Shown: positions 1-10,290 of the stretch, piece by piece
Numbering within the stretch: position 1 is the stretch's first letter
Layout of the letters: every line of letters starts with the position of its first letter
Assembly (NCBI GenBank): GCA_905221605.1
Contig: CAJNDS010002179.1
Span: 1,402,026-1,454,525, forward strand
Source of the DNA: Symbiodinium natans
Taxonomy: Eukaryota; Sar; Dinophyceae; Suessiales; Symbiodiniaceae
Reading direction: 5' to 3'
DNA: 52,500 bases
Notes under the pieces: generated by a model
Databases searched by the model: none
Seen by the model: only the letters and a program-made list of their open reading frames with translations
What the model was told of the DNA's origin: nothing
Position numbers and translations under genes: made by a program

Positions 1-57
1 GGGGCCAGGGGGGGAGTGGTGGTGGTGGTGGTTAAGCGGTCAGGGCCAATATTTCGA

Positions 58-108
58 GATGTTCCCCCGTATACTAACAGTCCTCTTCTAATCAGGGAGA
101 GCATCCCA
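58..108. mobile_element. Family I inverted-repeat element, damaged copy
   Basis: The segment begins GATGTTCCCCCGTATACTAA and continues with CAGTCC, the left arm of a palindromic element found complete at 39332-39432. The right arm is reduced to a short GCATCCC remnant. No coding capacity. It sits just upstream of a coding segment, probably in the preceding intron. Confidence 0.5.
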
Positions 109-138
109 ACCTATATTCAAAGAGACAACTAAGGACAG

Positions 139-670
139 CTGCCTGGCGCCAGTGGGCCCAGCCCACCACCCGGGTTGCGGCATCGGAGGGCCCGTGGAGG
201 GCGCCTTGGTCTGCCCCGTGGAGTCGTCTGTGGCAAGTGGCCAGGTTAGCTGCAGCGTGTGCGCGACGCTCCACACACAAGCGTGGGAGGCTGGCCTCAG
301 CATGTCTGGTGAGGTTCGGTGGGGCCCAGGTGTGAGCTGTGAGATTGAAGAGGGGATGGTGGATGGCTATCAAGTGTGGTTGATGAATGATTGTGGTGAG
401 CAGCTGGTCCTTCTTGGGAGTGTGGAGAAGAAGCGAGACTTGCGGCCTTCGACGGAATGCTGCGACGAGTCCTGGTACTCTCTTTACTTGGTCCAGATGA
501 TGGCGCCGCCAGAGGCGGCAGCTCTGGCAATCGTTCCTTTCAAAGGCTTACAGTTTTACTCCCCATCCCTCCTGCCCATCATGCATCGAACAATCGCAAC
601 AACGACGACGACCACGACGACTACAACTACAACAACCCCTCCTGCCACGAGCCTCGCCTCAACCCCCTGA
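139..670 (+). CDS. Unrecognised Cys-containing domain with Thr-rich tail, copy 1 (intronless)
   Basis: An open frame runs from about an AG acceptor at 137-138 to a TGA at 668-670. The core reads SGEVRWGP, then DGYQVWLMNDCGEQL, then a CC pair, WYSLYL, and a run of Thr before the stop. The same order of motifs occurs at 28238-28887 (SGEVRWGP, DGYQVWLVNDCGDQL, CC, WYAVYL), so the frame is under protein-level constraint in at least one copy. Copy 1 has no introns in the part where copy 2 has two. The ACN codon run (about 590-640) resembles the Thr-rich stalks elsewhere in the window and suggests an O-glycosylated surface or secreted protein (inference). I do not recognise the domain. The N-terminus is uncertain: the frame is closed by TAA at 89-91 and no good ATG is present, so an upstream exon is likely. 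It could also be a retroposed copy. Confidence 0.55.
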
Positions 671-1814
671 ACCCCCTGAACCCCCAACCCTAAACCTTTG
701 TCATAGTTGGCATTTTACACTTTTAAGGGTACTTACCCAATAGAAGGAAAATCAATTTAAATCTTTGTTATTAAATTATTAGCCCAACCATGAACCAGAA
801 ACCCCCCAAGCACCAAGATGCCTGAGGAGCGTAGTCGGGCTGGACGGATGCATCGGCATATCCGCCTCGGACGCCGGGCCGTTCCGGGAGCGCATTGGAG
901 CTAGGAGCTTTTTGCAGGGCCTACCAACCCTTTTCAAACCTAAACCCCCCGCCTTAAGTGTAGGGTTCTAGATGAAAAAGCCCTTTTTCAAACCCTAAAC
1001 CCCCTGAGCAGGGTTCTAAATTAAAAAAAGGGCCATCGGGGTTTGGGATCTCCTGAAGGTACGACATGATGATGTTTGATCGGTAGCGGCCGGAAGGGTT
1101 GAGGTCTTTGTGGAAGCTGTTTTCCATACGTGGCGTGGCAGAGAGGAGGTGACTTCTGAAAAGTTGAGTTTAGGGTCTAGGGTCTAGGGTTCAAGGGGCT
1201 TAGATAGTTAAGAAGGGCCCTGAAACCCTAAATTGCACAGAAGCCGCACTTCAGGTTTACCGAGCCGGAGAACTTGGACGCTGTTGAGCAGGCCGGCCTG
1301 CCTTACGGTGGAGGTTCATTAGGGTAGTTACTTTGTCATAGGAAGGTAACATTCTACATGTTTAAGGGTAAGGAATAGAAATGAAGATTGTTAATGTTCT
1401 CCCAACCATGAACTAGGTTAGAAGTAGGGTTATGAGTATGGTAATTGTACTTATGTCCTTGTTTAGGGTACATTCAACCCTACTTAAAACTACTGCACCC
1501 GTGAACCTCCAGGTAAGCCCAACACTCTGAACCCCTGAAGTTTAGGGCTCAGGAGCTGCGGTGCCAGGGTGCAAAAGGGGCACAGGTTTAGGATGTAGGG
1601 CTCAAGGTAGTATGGGGTTCCGGGGCTTCGGGTTGAGTGGCTTAGGGGTTGCGAGCAGTTAAACTCTCATAAGCCGCTTTTTGGATGAAGCCAAGCCTTA
1701 GATGAGGTTGAGGAAGAATGGCTGGGGCTCTCGATGCGTCAGGTGAGTTTGCGTATACTTGTATAGGGTCCGTTGTCCGAGGCTGAAAAGGGTTTCCCTT
1801 GTTATCCTTATCAG
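671..1814. other. Intergenic or intronic DNA with degenerate telomere-like motifs
   Basis: No convincing exon. The stretch holds scattered single TTTAGGG or CCCTAAA motifs in both orientations and one family II element (1310-1511, listed separately). Confidence 0.6.
1310..1511. mobile_element. Family II inverted-repeat element (GGAGGTTCATG ... TGAACCTCC)
   Basis: The ends GGAGGTTCATT and GTGAACCTCC are inverted repeats and match the ends of five other elements in the window. The interior carries phrases such as GGGTAGTTA and CCTACTTA seen in the other copies. No coding capacity; consistent with a MITE. Confidence 0.55.
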
Positions 1815-2470
<656 letters not shown>

Positions 2471-2481
2471 CTGCTTTTTAA

Positions 2482-3401
2482 TTCTGTTATTGACGGCCGC
2501 AAATTCCCTGGTCAGGTCATGCAAGTGTTTCTGGCATTTGTTGCGGGCGCCGGGATCCTTCCTGAGCACGTGCGGAGTCTCAGGGCGATTGCCTTTCGTT
2601 TGGTTTCCCTGAAGTCCCCCCAAACAGGGGTTAGGGTTTAGGGTTTAGGGTTTATAGGGTTTGGGGTCTAGGGTTTAGGGTTTAGGGTTAGGGGGTGTAT
2701 GTGTTTGTTACAGGCTGTATGTGCAGGCGTCAGGGTGTGACTTAGGCAACGCACAGACAAGTTGGGGACGGTCTCTGAATCATGAGCCCTTGTTGGGTAC
2801 CATAAAGATGGGATTCCGACTTATAGTAGGAACCCTCAAGGAGACCATATTTGAAACATTCAGAGAACTGTACTGCATCTTGGTCTCAGGCTAAGTCCTG
2901 AGAATTTGGGCCGTGAGCTTCATCAACGCTGTAACTCTTACACCCGCCTGTCCCTTGACCAGCTCCAACTCCACAGCTCAGACTCACACCTTCAGGTTGT
3001 GGCACACCCGTGTGCATACATCCAGGCAGCGACCCTAAGCCCTAAGCCCCAAGCGCACATCCGGCTGCCAAGGTGATGGATGTTCGGGTGTCGATTGGCG
3101 CCGGCTGCGGTAGGGCCCGCCGAAGGCGCGGCCGAAGGGTTTGGGGGGTTCAGGGTTTAGGGTTTAGGGTTTAGGGTTTAGGGTTTAGGGTTTAGGGTTT
3201 AGGGTTTAGTCCGTTGCTCAAAAAAGGGTTTAGGGTTTAATTAGGGTTCGCTTGCAACTCCCGGGTGTCGGCGTCACCTTCGGAAGCATGAGAGGCGACC
3301 GGAGAGCCTCAATCCTAGCAAAGCCCGGGAACCCAGTCAAAAGATCCCTACCAGCCCCTTATGGGGCCTTTCATCCCTGCATGTAGGGCAGCGTCTCACA
3401 G
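2482..3401. other. Spacer with TTTAGGG arrays; possible weak exon near 3050-3137
   Basis: Telomere-like arrays lie at about 2630-2690 and 3139-3208. Just before the second, a GC-rich segment can be read as PAAKVMDVRVSIGAG and ends GGCCGAAG directly before GGTTTGG, the same exon-to-array junction seen at other sites. This exon is weakly supported. Confidence 0.4.
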
Positions 3402-3527
3402 GAGCTCGAAATGAGCATGGCCCCGGGCTTGGGGCTTCAGATACAAAGGGCTGGTTTCCTGGTTGGCGCACATCTGGCCGCAGTGATTGTACGCACGGGA
3501 GCTTTTCGGGGTCAGGAGAAAGTGCGT
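3402..3527 (+). CDS. Exon-like segment, hydrophobic, function unknown
   Basis: It begins after CTCACAG at 3401 and reads ELEMSMAPGLGLQ, then AGFLVGAHLAAVIVRTGAF and RGQEK. Codons favour purine first and G or C third. A donor is possible at GTGCGTG or GTGTAGG near 3520-3530, after which the frame becomes array-like and AT-richer. AGFLVGAHLAAVIV could be a short membrane-associated helix. It lies upstream of other exon-like segments on the same strand (3870, 4077), but phase links to them are not proven. Confidence 0.45.
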
Positions 3528-3706
3528 GTAGGGTCCAATTTAATGATCACATCTGCAAGCATCCTGATCCGATGCTTCCTCTACTCACCGATGCCCTATA
3601 AACCGGGAAAGCCCCCTGAGCCCAAAGCATGCCGTGCCGGAGGCGATTGCAGGAGTTCCTTACAATAAGCTACGCCCGGCGCTTGGGTGGTCAGTCGGGC
3701 TGATTG

Positions 3707-3778
3707 GGGGTTTAGGGTTTAGGGTTTAGGGTTTAGGGTTTAGGGTTTAGGGTTTAGGGTTTAGGGTTTAGGGTTTAG
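3707..3778. repeat. Interstitial telomere-like array (TTTAGGG)n
   Basis: About ten perfect TTTAGGG units on the plus strand, between the exon-like segments at 3402 and 3870, so probably intronic. Confidence 0.85.
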
Positions 3779-3869
3779 TAGGCTCGCTTAAGCTGAGCTC
3801 TGCCGGGCGAAGAGAGTGTCGGGTTTGACGCTGTTTGGGGTGATTTTCGTCTTCCGTTCTTTTCGACAG

Positions 3870-3971
3870 AGAGTTACTCCCGCCGATGTTCTGAGTGCAG
3901 ATGCAAATAAAAGGGTTCTGTCAAATTTGGGGCTGAGACCGGATTCCATAGGATCTTGTTTTTGTGGTTAG
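3870..3971 (+). CDS. Exon-like segment, function unknown
   Basis: An excellent acceptor (a long pyrimidine-rich tract ending TTTTCGACAG) precedes a frame reading RVTPADVLSADANKRVLSN, then LGLRPDSIGS, and closing at TAG 3969-3971. The true exon probably ends a little before the stop. Composition is that of an ordinary soluble, helical protein segment. Upstream and downstream segments on the same strand could belong to the same gene. Confidence 0.5.
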   Translation, partial: RVTPADVLSADANKRVLSNLGLRPDSIGSCFCG

Positions 3972-4076
3972 ACGGCCCCTTGCGGTTTAACATCTTCTTG
4001 AGTCTACAAAGTAAACCCTAAAACCCCCTGAAACCCTAAGTCCCAGACCCTAAGACCATAAGACCCTGAAGTGTAG

Positions 4077-4239
4077 TGGGTGCCTGGCCTGGAGGCCCCT
4101 GGTGGAGTCGGAGAGCCAGCACATCATTCAACGCCAGCGTCGTTGTATCAACAGCAAAGACATTCCCACCGAAGTCTTGCCTGCCTTAAGCAAGCGTGAG
4201 AGCCGAAACCGAAAAACCCAATTGAGCCACTCCATTTAA
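4077..4239 (+). CDS. Exon-like segment, function unknown
   Basis: After TAG at 4074-4076 the frame reads GCLAWRPLVESESQHIIQRQ, then RRCINSKDIPTEVLPALSK, and closes at TAA 4237-4239. A good donor, GTGAGA, lies at 4196, directly after the PALSK codons, so the exon probably ends at 4195. Two Cys and a basic, helical centre are visible. The phase left by this donor does not fit the acceptor of the next segment at 4429, so the two are either in different genes or separated by an unseen exon. Confidence 0.5.
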
Positions 4240-4428
4240 ACCCTAAAGCCCTAAACCCAATAAGCCCCAAAACCCTAAGACCCTAAACCCAAAACCGAAA
4301 CTTAACCCCAAAACCTGGTGGAGCCACTCCGGTATCTCTTCAGCCCAAACCCTAAACCCTAAACCTTCAACCCGAAACCCCAAACCCTAAACCCTGAACC
4401 CTAAACCCTAAACCCCCCTAAACCCTAG

Positions 4429-4529
4429 CCGTGAGGTCATCCTCCTGCCTCCGGATCTCGCCGACCGCGAGGCTCTGGCGCAGACCGCTGCCACGCGCCT
4501 CTCTGAGCTCCGCGGCAGGGACTCGGAAG
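4429..4529 (+). CDS. Gene A, penultimate exon (paralogue of gene B exon 2)
   Basis: The acceptor is CCCTAG (4423-4428), itself part of a CCCTAAA-type run; the donor GTTAGG starts at 4530 after GACTCGGAAG. The frame reads REVILLPPDLADREALAQ and then TAATRLSEL. Gene B at 31694-31821 reads PEVIVIPPFVPNRETVAR followed by AASVQLEE. Identical or similar residues sit at matching places (EVI, PP, RE, A), and both exons begin with one base of a split codon and end with one base left over. That match in phase supports both as real exons. Product not recognised. Confidence 0.6.
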
Positions 4530-4652
4530 GTTAGGGTTTAGGGTTTGGGGTTTAGGGCTTCAGGGGGATTCTGGAGGCTGCACTGCCTCCCCGGACAAGA
4601 TGACAACAGCTAGCATCTCAGCCCTTCACACCTAAAACCTTGTACTTGTACC

Positions 4653-4731
4653 TTGGAATGCTCCCCCTTATTATAGTACCCCTATGACAATCCCTAAAAA
4701 GAGCTGTTAGTATAAGGAGGAAACATCCCAA
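4653..4731. mobile_element. Family I inverted-repeat element inside a gene A intron
   Basis: The left end reads TTGGAATGCTCCCCCTTATT and the right end TTAGTATAAGGAGGAAACAT followed by CCCAA, imperfect inverted repeats of the family I consensus. It lies in the 4530-4757 intron of gene A. Gene B's intron at the same position lacks it. Confidence 0.6.
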
Positions 4732-4757
4732 ACCCCCAAACCCTAAACCCTTGATAG

Positions 4758-4858
4758 CCTGCAGATTCGCAGAGCCGAGGCTCTCCTTGGAACAGGCCTC
4801 CGCTCTTCTGAACCAGGAGATGCAGAACCACGCTGCGCTGGCCGCCTGGCAGATGTAG
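4758..4858 (+). CDS. Gene A, last exon
   Basis: The acceptor is GATAG (4753-4757). Two bases complete the codon split by the previous exon, then the frame reads LSLEQASALLNQEMQNHAAL and ends LAAWQM at TAG 4856-4858. Gene B's last exon (32727-32836) reads LPLEQATELVNREIQRHAPL and ends LAARP, with its stop only a few codons from the equivalent place. A third, more diverged relative may be at 50765. The segment is an amphipathic helix with many Gln, Glu and Leu. No known family is recognised; the C-terminal helix might mediate protein contacts (inference). Confidence 0.62.
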
Positions 4859-5031
4859 GCTTTTGGGATGATTCGCGTGGGGTTCGCGTAAGTTCGCGCG
4901 TGCGAAACCCCTGAGCCCTAAAACCCTAAACGAAGCTGGGCTCAAAAAGCCAAGGGTTCAGGGCACAAATCGGTACAAAGTGCTTTTGCGGGGTGCTAAG
5001 GGCCACGGCATGCTACGGCTCCTGTCCACAG

Positions 5032-5162
5032 TGTGCCAATTGAAGACCAGCTCAGAGAGGTCTTGCATGTTTCCCCGAAAGAGGTGGATGTGAAGAGCCG
5101 ATCGGAAGTTACACAGACGAGATGCTCCGTGCCCAAAAATCAGATGAGCCTGGAAAAAGATG
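5032..5162 (+). CDS. Exon-like segment, function unknown
   Basis: The acceptor is GTCCACAG (5024-5031). The frame reads [20 protein letters not shown], then [20 protein letters not shown], and runs into a GTGTGTGT donor at 5163, where a (TG)n microsatellite begins. It lies after the stop of gene A, so it belongs to another transcript or to an alternative end. Hydrophilic, no recognised motif. Confidence 0.5.
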
Positions 5163-5193
<31 letters not shown>

Positions 5194-5234
5194 TTGTTTT
5201 TTCTTTTGTGTGTGTGTGTGTGTGTGTGTCTGTG

Positions 5235-5274
<40 letters not shown>

Positions 5275-5311
5275 CGTGCGTGCGTTCGTGCGTGCATGTG
5301 TGCGTTTGTGT
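5163..5311 (+). repeat. (TG)n microsatellite
   Basis: Long TG runs broken by short T-rich and GTGC blocks. Its first GT could serve as the splice donor of the exon before it. Confidence 0.9.
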
Positions 5312-6121
5312 CTGTCTGCCCTGTCTGTTTAAAGGCGGGTGGTTGGCTAGGGTGGGGGGTGGGGGGGAGAGTCTAGAATCTTGGGGTCGCTTCGCTCTAT
5401 GCCAAAGAGCTGAAACGCCGAAAGCAGCCAAGTCTCCAACAAGGATGAACTTCTTGACCCTCAGAGTCTAGACCTTAGAACAACTTGACGTTGAAATCTT
5501 CAGCCTGAGGCGAACGTGACTGTGGTGATCCTGTCTTGGGAGAACAACCTAGTCGGTGTGTCGACTCTTGGACGTGCTTTCGGGTTTATTACGGCGTTAC
5601 GGTTGGCTTGAAAATCGAGGCAAATTGATAGGGGGACCTCCAAACCATGCAAGGCGTCTGCTACCACCGGAGTACCCAACCCAAAACCCTAAGCTCTAAA
5701 GTAAGAAAGTGGGCATTTGGCATCCTCAAGGGGCCATATGAGAAGAGGGCTTGGCTCGAAGCACCCAAACCCCCAAGCCTGCAGGTTCTTGTTTCTATGA
5801 TATGTAAATGTGTGTATATATACACACACGAATTATGTAGATGTATATAGTATGAGTATATATATATATATGTATGTGTATGGTTTAGGGTTTATACATA
5901 TGTATATATATATAGATATATATGTCAAAGGTCACAAGATCGAGAAGTTCATCTTTTTCCGCTGCAGGTTAACATGTTTCCTACTTTTGTTCTACACAAA
6001 GTGTGGAAGATCCGTTCAAGGATACCGGAGCCGGGGGTTTAGGGTTTAGGGTTCAGGGCATCCTTTCCTATGCTCTCCACTGAACAGCTCACCGAACTCA
6101 AGCTCCAGTCCTCAAACCCAG
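5312..6121. other. Spacer with AT-rich microsatellite
   Basis: Nothing convincing as an exon. An AT/TATG microsatellite lies at about 5806-5932. Confidence 0.6.
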
Positions 6122-6266
6122 GGCAGCTCCCCCACCTCCCGGCATGGATCCTTTCCTGATCGTGGCCATCGTCCTGGCCTCCTTGTGCATGCTGGTCCTG
6201 TGCATGTTCCTGCCCCCTGCCTGGGCTTTGGTGACTTTGGTGAGCCAGAGGGTGGATCGGGTCTAA
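6122..6266 (+). CDS. Exon with transmembrane helix
   Basis: After the acceptor CCCAG (6117-6121) the frame reads AAPPPPGMDPFLIVAIVLAS and LCMLVLCMFLPPAWAL: a Pro-rich lead followed by an uninterrupted hydrophobic stretch of about 22 residues rich in Cys, typical of a single membrane span. A good donor, GTGAGC, lies at 6240; otherwise the frame stops at TAA 6264-6266. The exon at 33341-33500 has the same plan (Pro-containing lead, then IVLICLCALCFVLLP), so the two may be paralogous. Product unknown; probably a type I surface protein (inference). Confidence 0.5.
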
Positions 6267-7061
6267 CCCTAAACCCTAAACCCGGCACCCTAAACCCTAA
6301 ACCCAAGGGTCCCAGGAAAAAGGGTTGAGGCTTGGGTTGATCGAGTGCGGGGTTCAAGATGTCATGGCCAGGGTAAATTGGGCACTTGGCAGCTTTAGAA
6401 GCGACACAAACCCTGAACTCTACAGGGTTTTGGGGCTTACATGGCGTCCATGAGTTGAAGACTTTGTTCTAGGGATTCTAGGGATTCTAGGGCTTGCAGG
6501 ATATTTGACTTAGGGTTTGCTTGCAACAGCTGGGCAGGTGATTGGACGAATGCGTTGTGGGCACATAGCCAGTTCTTTCGACACAAGCCCTAGGCCCCGG
6601 CACCTAAAATCTTTCTAAGGGGGTAGTTGCATGGTCCCTTAACAGGGTCCCTTACCTCCTTTTAAGAGAGCTGAAGTATGGGCCCTTGGGTTGTATGGGG
6701 CATTTCAGACAGAAGGGACCATGTAACTACCTGAAACATGTTTGAACAAAACAAGCCGGCTAAAACTCGAAAGCCCCACCCTCAAGCCGCATGAAACTTG
6801 AAACCAACGAATGCATGGTCAAATAAAAAATAAACAAATAAATAAATAAATATATGTATTATTTATTTATTTATTTATACATATATATATACATATATGC
6901 ACTACAGCATTTATATAATCGTTGAAATATGATGAATAACGGAACATATACATACAGTATGCATATGTATATGCACACATTTTTTACACACACACACACA
7001 GAGAGTCTTTTTTTACCTTCGATGTCCTTTGTAAGCTTCAGGTGGCCTAAGCCCAGCCCAG
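6267..7061. other. Spacer with inverted-repeat element and AT microsatellites
   Basis: No exon seen. Holds a family VI element at 6622-6731 and AT-rich microsatellites (AAATA and ATAT) at about 6816-6990. Confidence 0.6.
6622..6731. mobile_element. Family VI inverted-repeat element
   Basis: The arms GGTAGTTGCATGGTCCCTT and AAGGGACCATGTAACTACC are inverted repeats about 70 bp apart. The centre carries TATGGGCCCTTGGGTTGTAT, which recurs at 7958-8050 and 27786-27915. Confidence 0.6.
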
Positions 7062-7154
7062 GCTTTGCCGCCACTGTCGGAGAGGCAGCGCGGAGGCCGA
7101 GGCGGATCCGGTGTCAGTGGTGCCAACCCAGGACCACCACAACATCGTTGCAAG
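7062..7154 (+). CDS. Possible exon before a TTTAGGG array
   Basis: It lies between CCCAG and CAAG|GTTTAGGG. One frame reads LCRHCRRGSAEAEADPVSVV, then PTQDHHNIVA. The other two frames are also open, so the choice rests on residue character. The main support is the splice-like context, with the array beginning exactly at the donor. Confidence 0.35.
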
Positions 7155-7253
7155 GTTTAGGGTTTAGGGTTTAGGGTTTAGGGTTTAGGGTTTAGGGTTT
7201 ACGGTTTACGGGTTTAGGGTTTACGGGTTAGGGTTTAGGGTTTAGGCTTAAGA
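7155..7253. repeat. Interstitial telomere-like array (TTTAGGG)n with variants
   Basis: About seven perfect units, then units with TTTACGG and TTTACGGG changes. Confidence 0.85.
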
Positions 7254-7360
7254 TGCAAGAAGGGTTTAGGGTTTAGGGCTCTGAGCTTGTGTGTCTTTTT
7301 TCATTCTGAGGGCAACGATGTGGTTTGGTGGCTGAGTGGGGGCGGAGATTCGGAGACCTA

Positions 7361-7487
7361 CTCGGAGGTTCATGAGGGTAGTTAATAAGTAGAGAGATAG
7401 GTGCCCTAAATTGGGGTAAGAAGTAGAATTGCCATAGTCCTAACCTTGCTTCTAATTATCCACCCCTAAACCCCTAAACCCTCCAAG
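7361..7487. mobile_element. Family II inverted-repeat element
   Basis: Starts CTCGGAGGTTCATGAGGGTA and ends with a CCCTCCAAG remnant of the right arm. Interior phrases match the other copies. Confidence 0.5.
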
Positions 7488-8174
7488 TAGGGGGGTTCTG
7501 GAGTCTGAGAGCCTGGGAGTTCCCAGAAGTTAACACTCCTGGCCAGGCAGAGCTGAATTCTGGACTGGGGGGGGGTGTTGCGGGTCATACATAGCTGGAA
7601 TCTTAGGGATTTTTTGGGAAGGTTTTGTCATTTTTGGTACTATAATTCCTAAGACACAGCTGAAATTCTCATTTTTGCTAGGGTTCCAAGATCAACATAG
7701 GAGCAGGGTTGCAGGGCAGCCTCTCACTACAACTGTCATGCGCCTACTTTTGTCACGACAAGTCGCCGGACTTGTCCGCCCCATCGCAGGACAGCACGGC
7801 CAAGGCATCGCCCACTCGGCTTGGGTTTGGGGGGGGGGGGGTTGTAGGGCTAGCGAGGGCTTAGGTTCCCTTATCCGCCCCTGTATGCCAAAAAAGGACC
7901 CTTTTCATTTCTAGGTTTCTCTTGGGTCTCGTATGCTAAGTAGTAGTACCTAATCCTATAAGAAGGTCCTTTACCTTCGTTTAAAGGGGTTCTGAATTAT
8001 GGGCCCTTGGGTTCTAAGGGGTATATAGGGGGTTGCCCAATGAAGGGTTCCAGACCCAGGCCTGCCCGCGTTCCATGCACGAAGTTCTGATTTGGGGGGG
8101 GCGTTTTCGAGCATGGGGGGCAGGGGACACCCCCTGTATAAAATTTTTAGACATATCTAAAAAATAGTATTCAG
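7488..8174. other. Spacer with a family VI relic
   Basis: No exon seen. The 7958-8050 segment repeats the family VI centre (GGTCCTTTACC, TATGGGCCCTTGGGTT) without clear arms. Several G runs are present. Confidence 0.5.
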
Positions 8175-8739
8175 TTGCAACCCCAGATGCAGCATGGCTC
8201 CCTGCTAGAAGAAAGGGGAACCCCTAACTCTGGCAAGCCATTGTTCATTCGGCGGAACCGGAAGCATGCGGCTTTTTTTGCCTGGAAACATCTCGCATGC
8301 CGTGTACAGGATGCTATCGACCCTTTCGACGTGCAGGTGCGCTTCATGCGAGCTTCGGGCAGGGGCTGTGATTTTTTCTCCAGGAATGGCTGGCAAAGAA
8401 CGGGTACTGTGCACCATCCAAGTGTGGAAACGTCAATTCGCATCCCGACCTGGTGTCCTTATGGAGATGCAGCGGGGCGTTTTTTTCGGGTACAGCCGCA
8501 GTTTTTCATTGCAGAAGCAGGGGGTCGGACCACTGCAGCCGTGTTCGCTGTTGTCCCGAGTTCAACGGCTGCATGTGCAGCCGTTTCTCCAAGTCCCACG
8601 CATCCTCTGCCACGGCCGCCAGGTCATGTTTGCAGGGGGCGGAGACGTGGGTGAAGACCTGGAGTTCCAGATGGGCACTGGCGAGCACGAGGTGCCTGCC
8701 TTGGCCCAGCTGCACTGTGATTTCTTGCTCTGTTTAGGG
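8175..8739 (+). CDS. Coding-like segment, frame uncertain
   Basis: The region is GC-rich and has long open frames. From 8175 one frame reads LFIRRNRKHAAFFAWKHLAC and later VQVRFMRASGRG. After a possible acceptor at TTTGCAG (about 8634) another frame reads GDVGEDLEFQMGTGEHEVPA then LAQLHCDFLL, ending just before TTTAGGG repeats. The two parts are in different frames, so this may be two exons with an unrecognised intron, or decayed sequence. Product not recognised. Confidence 0.35.
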
Positions 8740-9579
8740 TTTAGCAAAAAAAGGTTTAGGGTTTAGGGTTTAGGGTTTAGGGTTTAGGGTTTAGGGGGGT
8801 CCTTGCAGGAATGACTTCCAGGAGGTACATGGATGCTGTCTGTTCCGGCACTCAGAAAAGCTTTGTTCCATTCTAGAAGTTGCTACATGTAGTTGTCCCC
8901 AAGTCCAAAGCCCATCCCTGGGTGGTGCCAAATTCGTTGCCCCCAAATTCAAAATTCAGCTTTGGATGGTGTATTTATGACTGCCTAGGGTTTAGGGTTT
9001 AGGGTTTAGGGTTTAGGGTTTAGGGTTTAGGGACCCACACCCAGCTATGGCCCGCTCGTAGGTATTGTAGCTGTAGGGTGCTGGGTGGTGCCCAGTGTCT
9101 CACGTTTATCCAGGAGCACTATCGCAGATCCGACGAGAAGGTTTACGACTATATGGGGTCCCTAATGCAGACCTTCCCAGTAGTAGGATCCCCATATTAT
9201 TAGGACCTCGCCATTAAAAAAAGGAACTAATTTCGGAAACCTCCCAATGAAGAAGCGAGTCCTGCCTTTCCCAAGCCACGAATCAAGGTTCGAAGCCTTA
9301 ACCCTAGACCCTAAACCCTAGACTCTAGACCCTAGACCCTAAACCCTAAACCCTAAACCCTAACCCTAAACTAAACCCTAAACCCAGTACAGTTTTCGCA
9401 CTTTTCATGGGCGCCTTGAAGTTCCTCAGTCGCCAGTTAGGGGTTGCTGAGGTTTAGGGTTTAAAGGGTTTAGGGTTTAGGTGAGACCTGGGGCAGAAGA
9501 AGGGTTTTGGGTTTAGGGTTGCTGGGGTCAGTTGCCCCATCGGTACCTTCAAGCATTGTAGGTTCTCTGTTCTCATCAC
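8740..9579. other. Spacer with TTTAGGG arrays
   Basis: Arrays at about 8749-8796, 8987-9031 and, in CCCTAAA orientation, 9299-9384. The 9166-9245 segment resembles 12525-12600 and 41290-41390 (shared GGAAACC and CCCCAAT-type phrases) and is probably another small repeat family. No exon seen. Confidence 0.55.
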
Positions 9580-9653
9580 ATGCCGCCGAAGCGAGCGCAG
9601 GTGATGGCGGAGTTCGACGAAAGGACGGGGCGACCGCGGGGGGTGCGGGCAAA
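9580..9653 (+). CDS. Possible first exon
   Basis: An ATG opens a frame reading MPPKRAQVMAEFDERTGRPR then GVRANP. A good donor CAG|GTGATG lies at 9601, so the coding part could be only seven codons, or the whole segment may be coding. No partner exon is identified. Confidence 0.25.
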
Positions 9654-10207
9654 CCCTATAACCCTTTGACTTGAACCCCCTCCCCCTCTTAAGAACCAGG
9701 ACGTTCACTGTTGGGAACCAGCAGCATGGCCTGCGCCTCTGCAAGAGCACCCAAAAGTGTGGCAAACCCCCCAAAAAGAGCCCCCCAAAGCAGAGTACCC
9801 GCACGAAACTCGCCCCCAGAAAGCTGCTCTAGTATTTGTTTAAGAACCCCCAAGACTAAAAGCATATATCCTTCATTGTGAGGGAAACGCAGGGATTCTT
9901 ATCTTACCCTGCATACATTACACCACGTGGTTATTCCCCCTAACCCTAAACCCTAAACCCGCTAAAACCCTCAACCTCTTCAGCAGGAAGAGCGCAAACC
10001 CTAAACCCTAAACCCTTGCAATTTCTTCTTGAGTGCACACCTTTTCCCGGAACTAGTCCCTGCAATGTGGCCACAGTGTCAGCTAGGCGGGTGGCAAAAA
10101 AAAAAAAAACCTTTCCCCGAAGCTGGTCACATCGGGATCACCGCAGGGACCCGCCCTTGTTCGCTGCGGGGGCCATGCCACAGTCTGATGCCTGCAGAGA
10201 GGCCGGA
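9654..10207. other. Spacer with a family IX relic
   Basis: 9831-9925 begins TTTGTTTAAGAACCCCCAAG, as in the complete family IX element at 44908-45044. A GC-rich segment just before 10208 ends GGAAG directly before an array, but its frame is unclear. Confidence 0.45.
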
Positions 10208-10290
10208 AGGGTTTAGGGTTAGGGTTTAGGGTTTAGGGTTTAGGGTTTAGGGTTTAGGGTTTAGGGTTTAGGGTTTAGGGTTTAGGGTTT
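10208..10290. repeat. Interstitial telomere-like array (TTTAGGG)n
   Basis: About eleven units, one shortened to TTAGGG, directly after GGCCGGAAG. Confidence 0.85.

Noticed and set aside
5033-5471. Cys/Val- and His/Thr-alternating frames
   Set aside because: The (TG)n microsatellite translated; only the part before 5163 has exon character.
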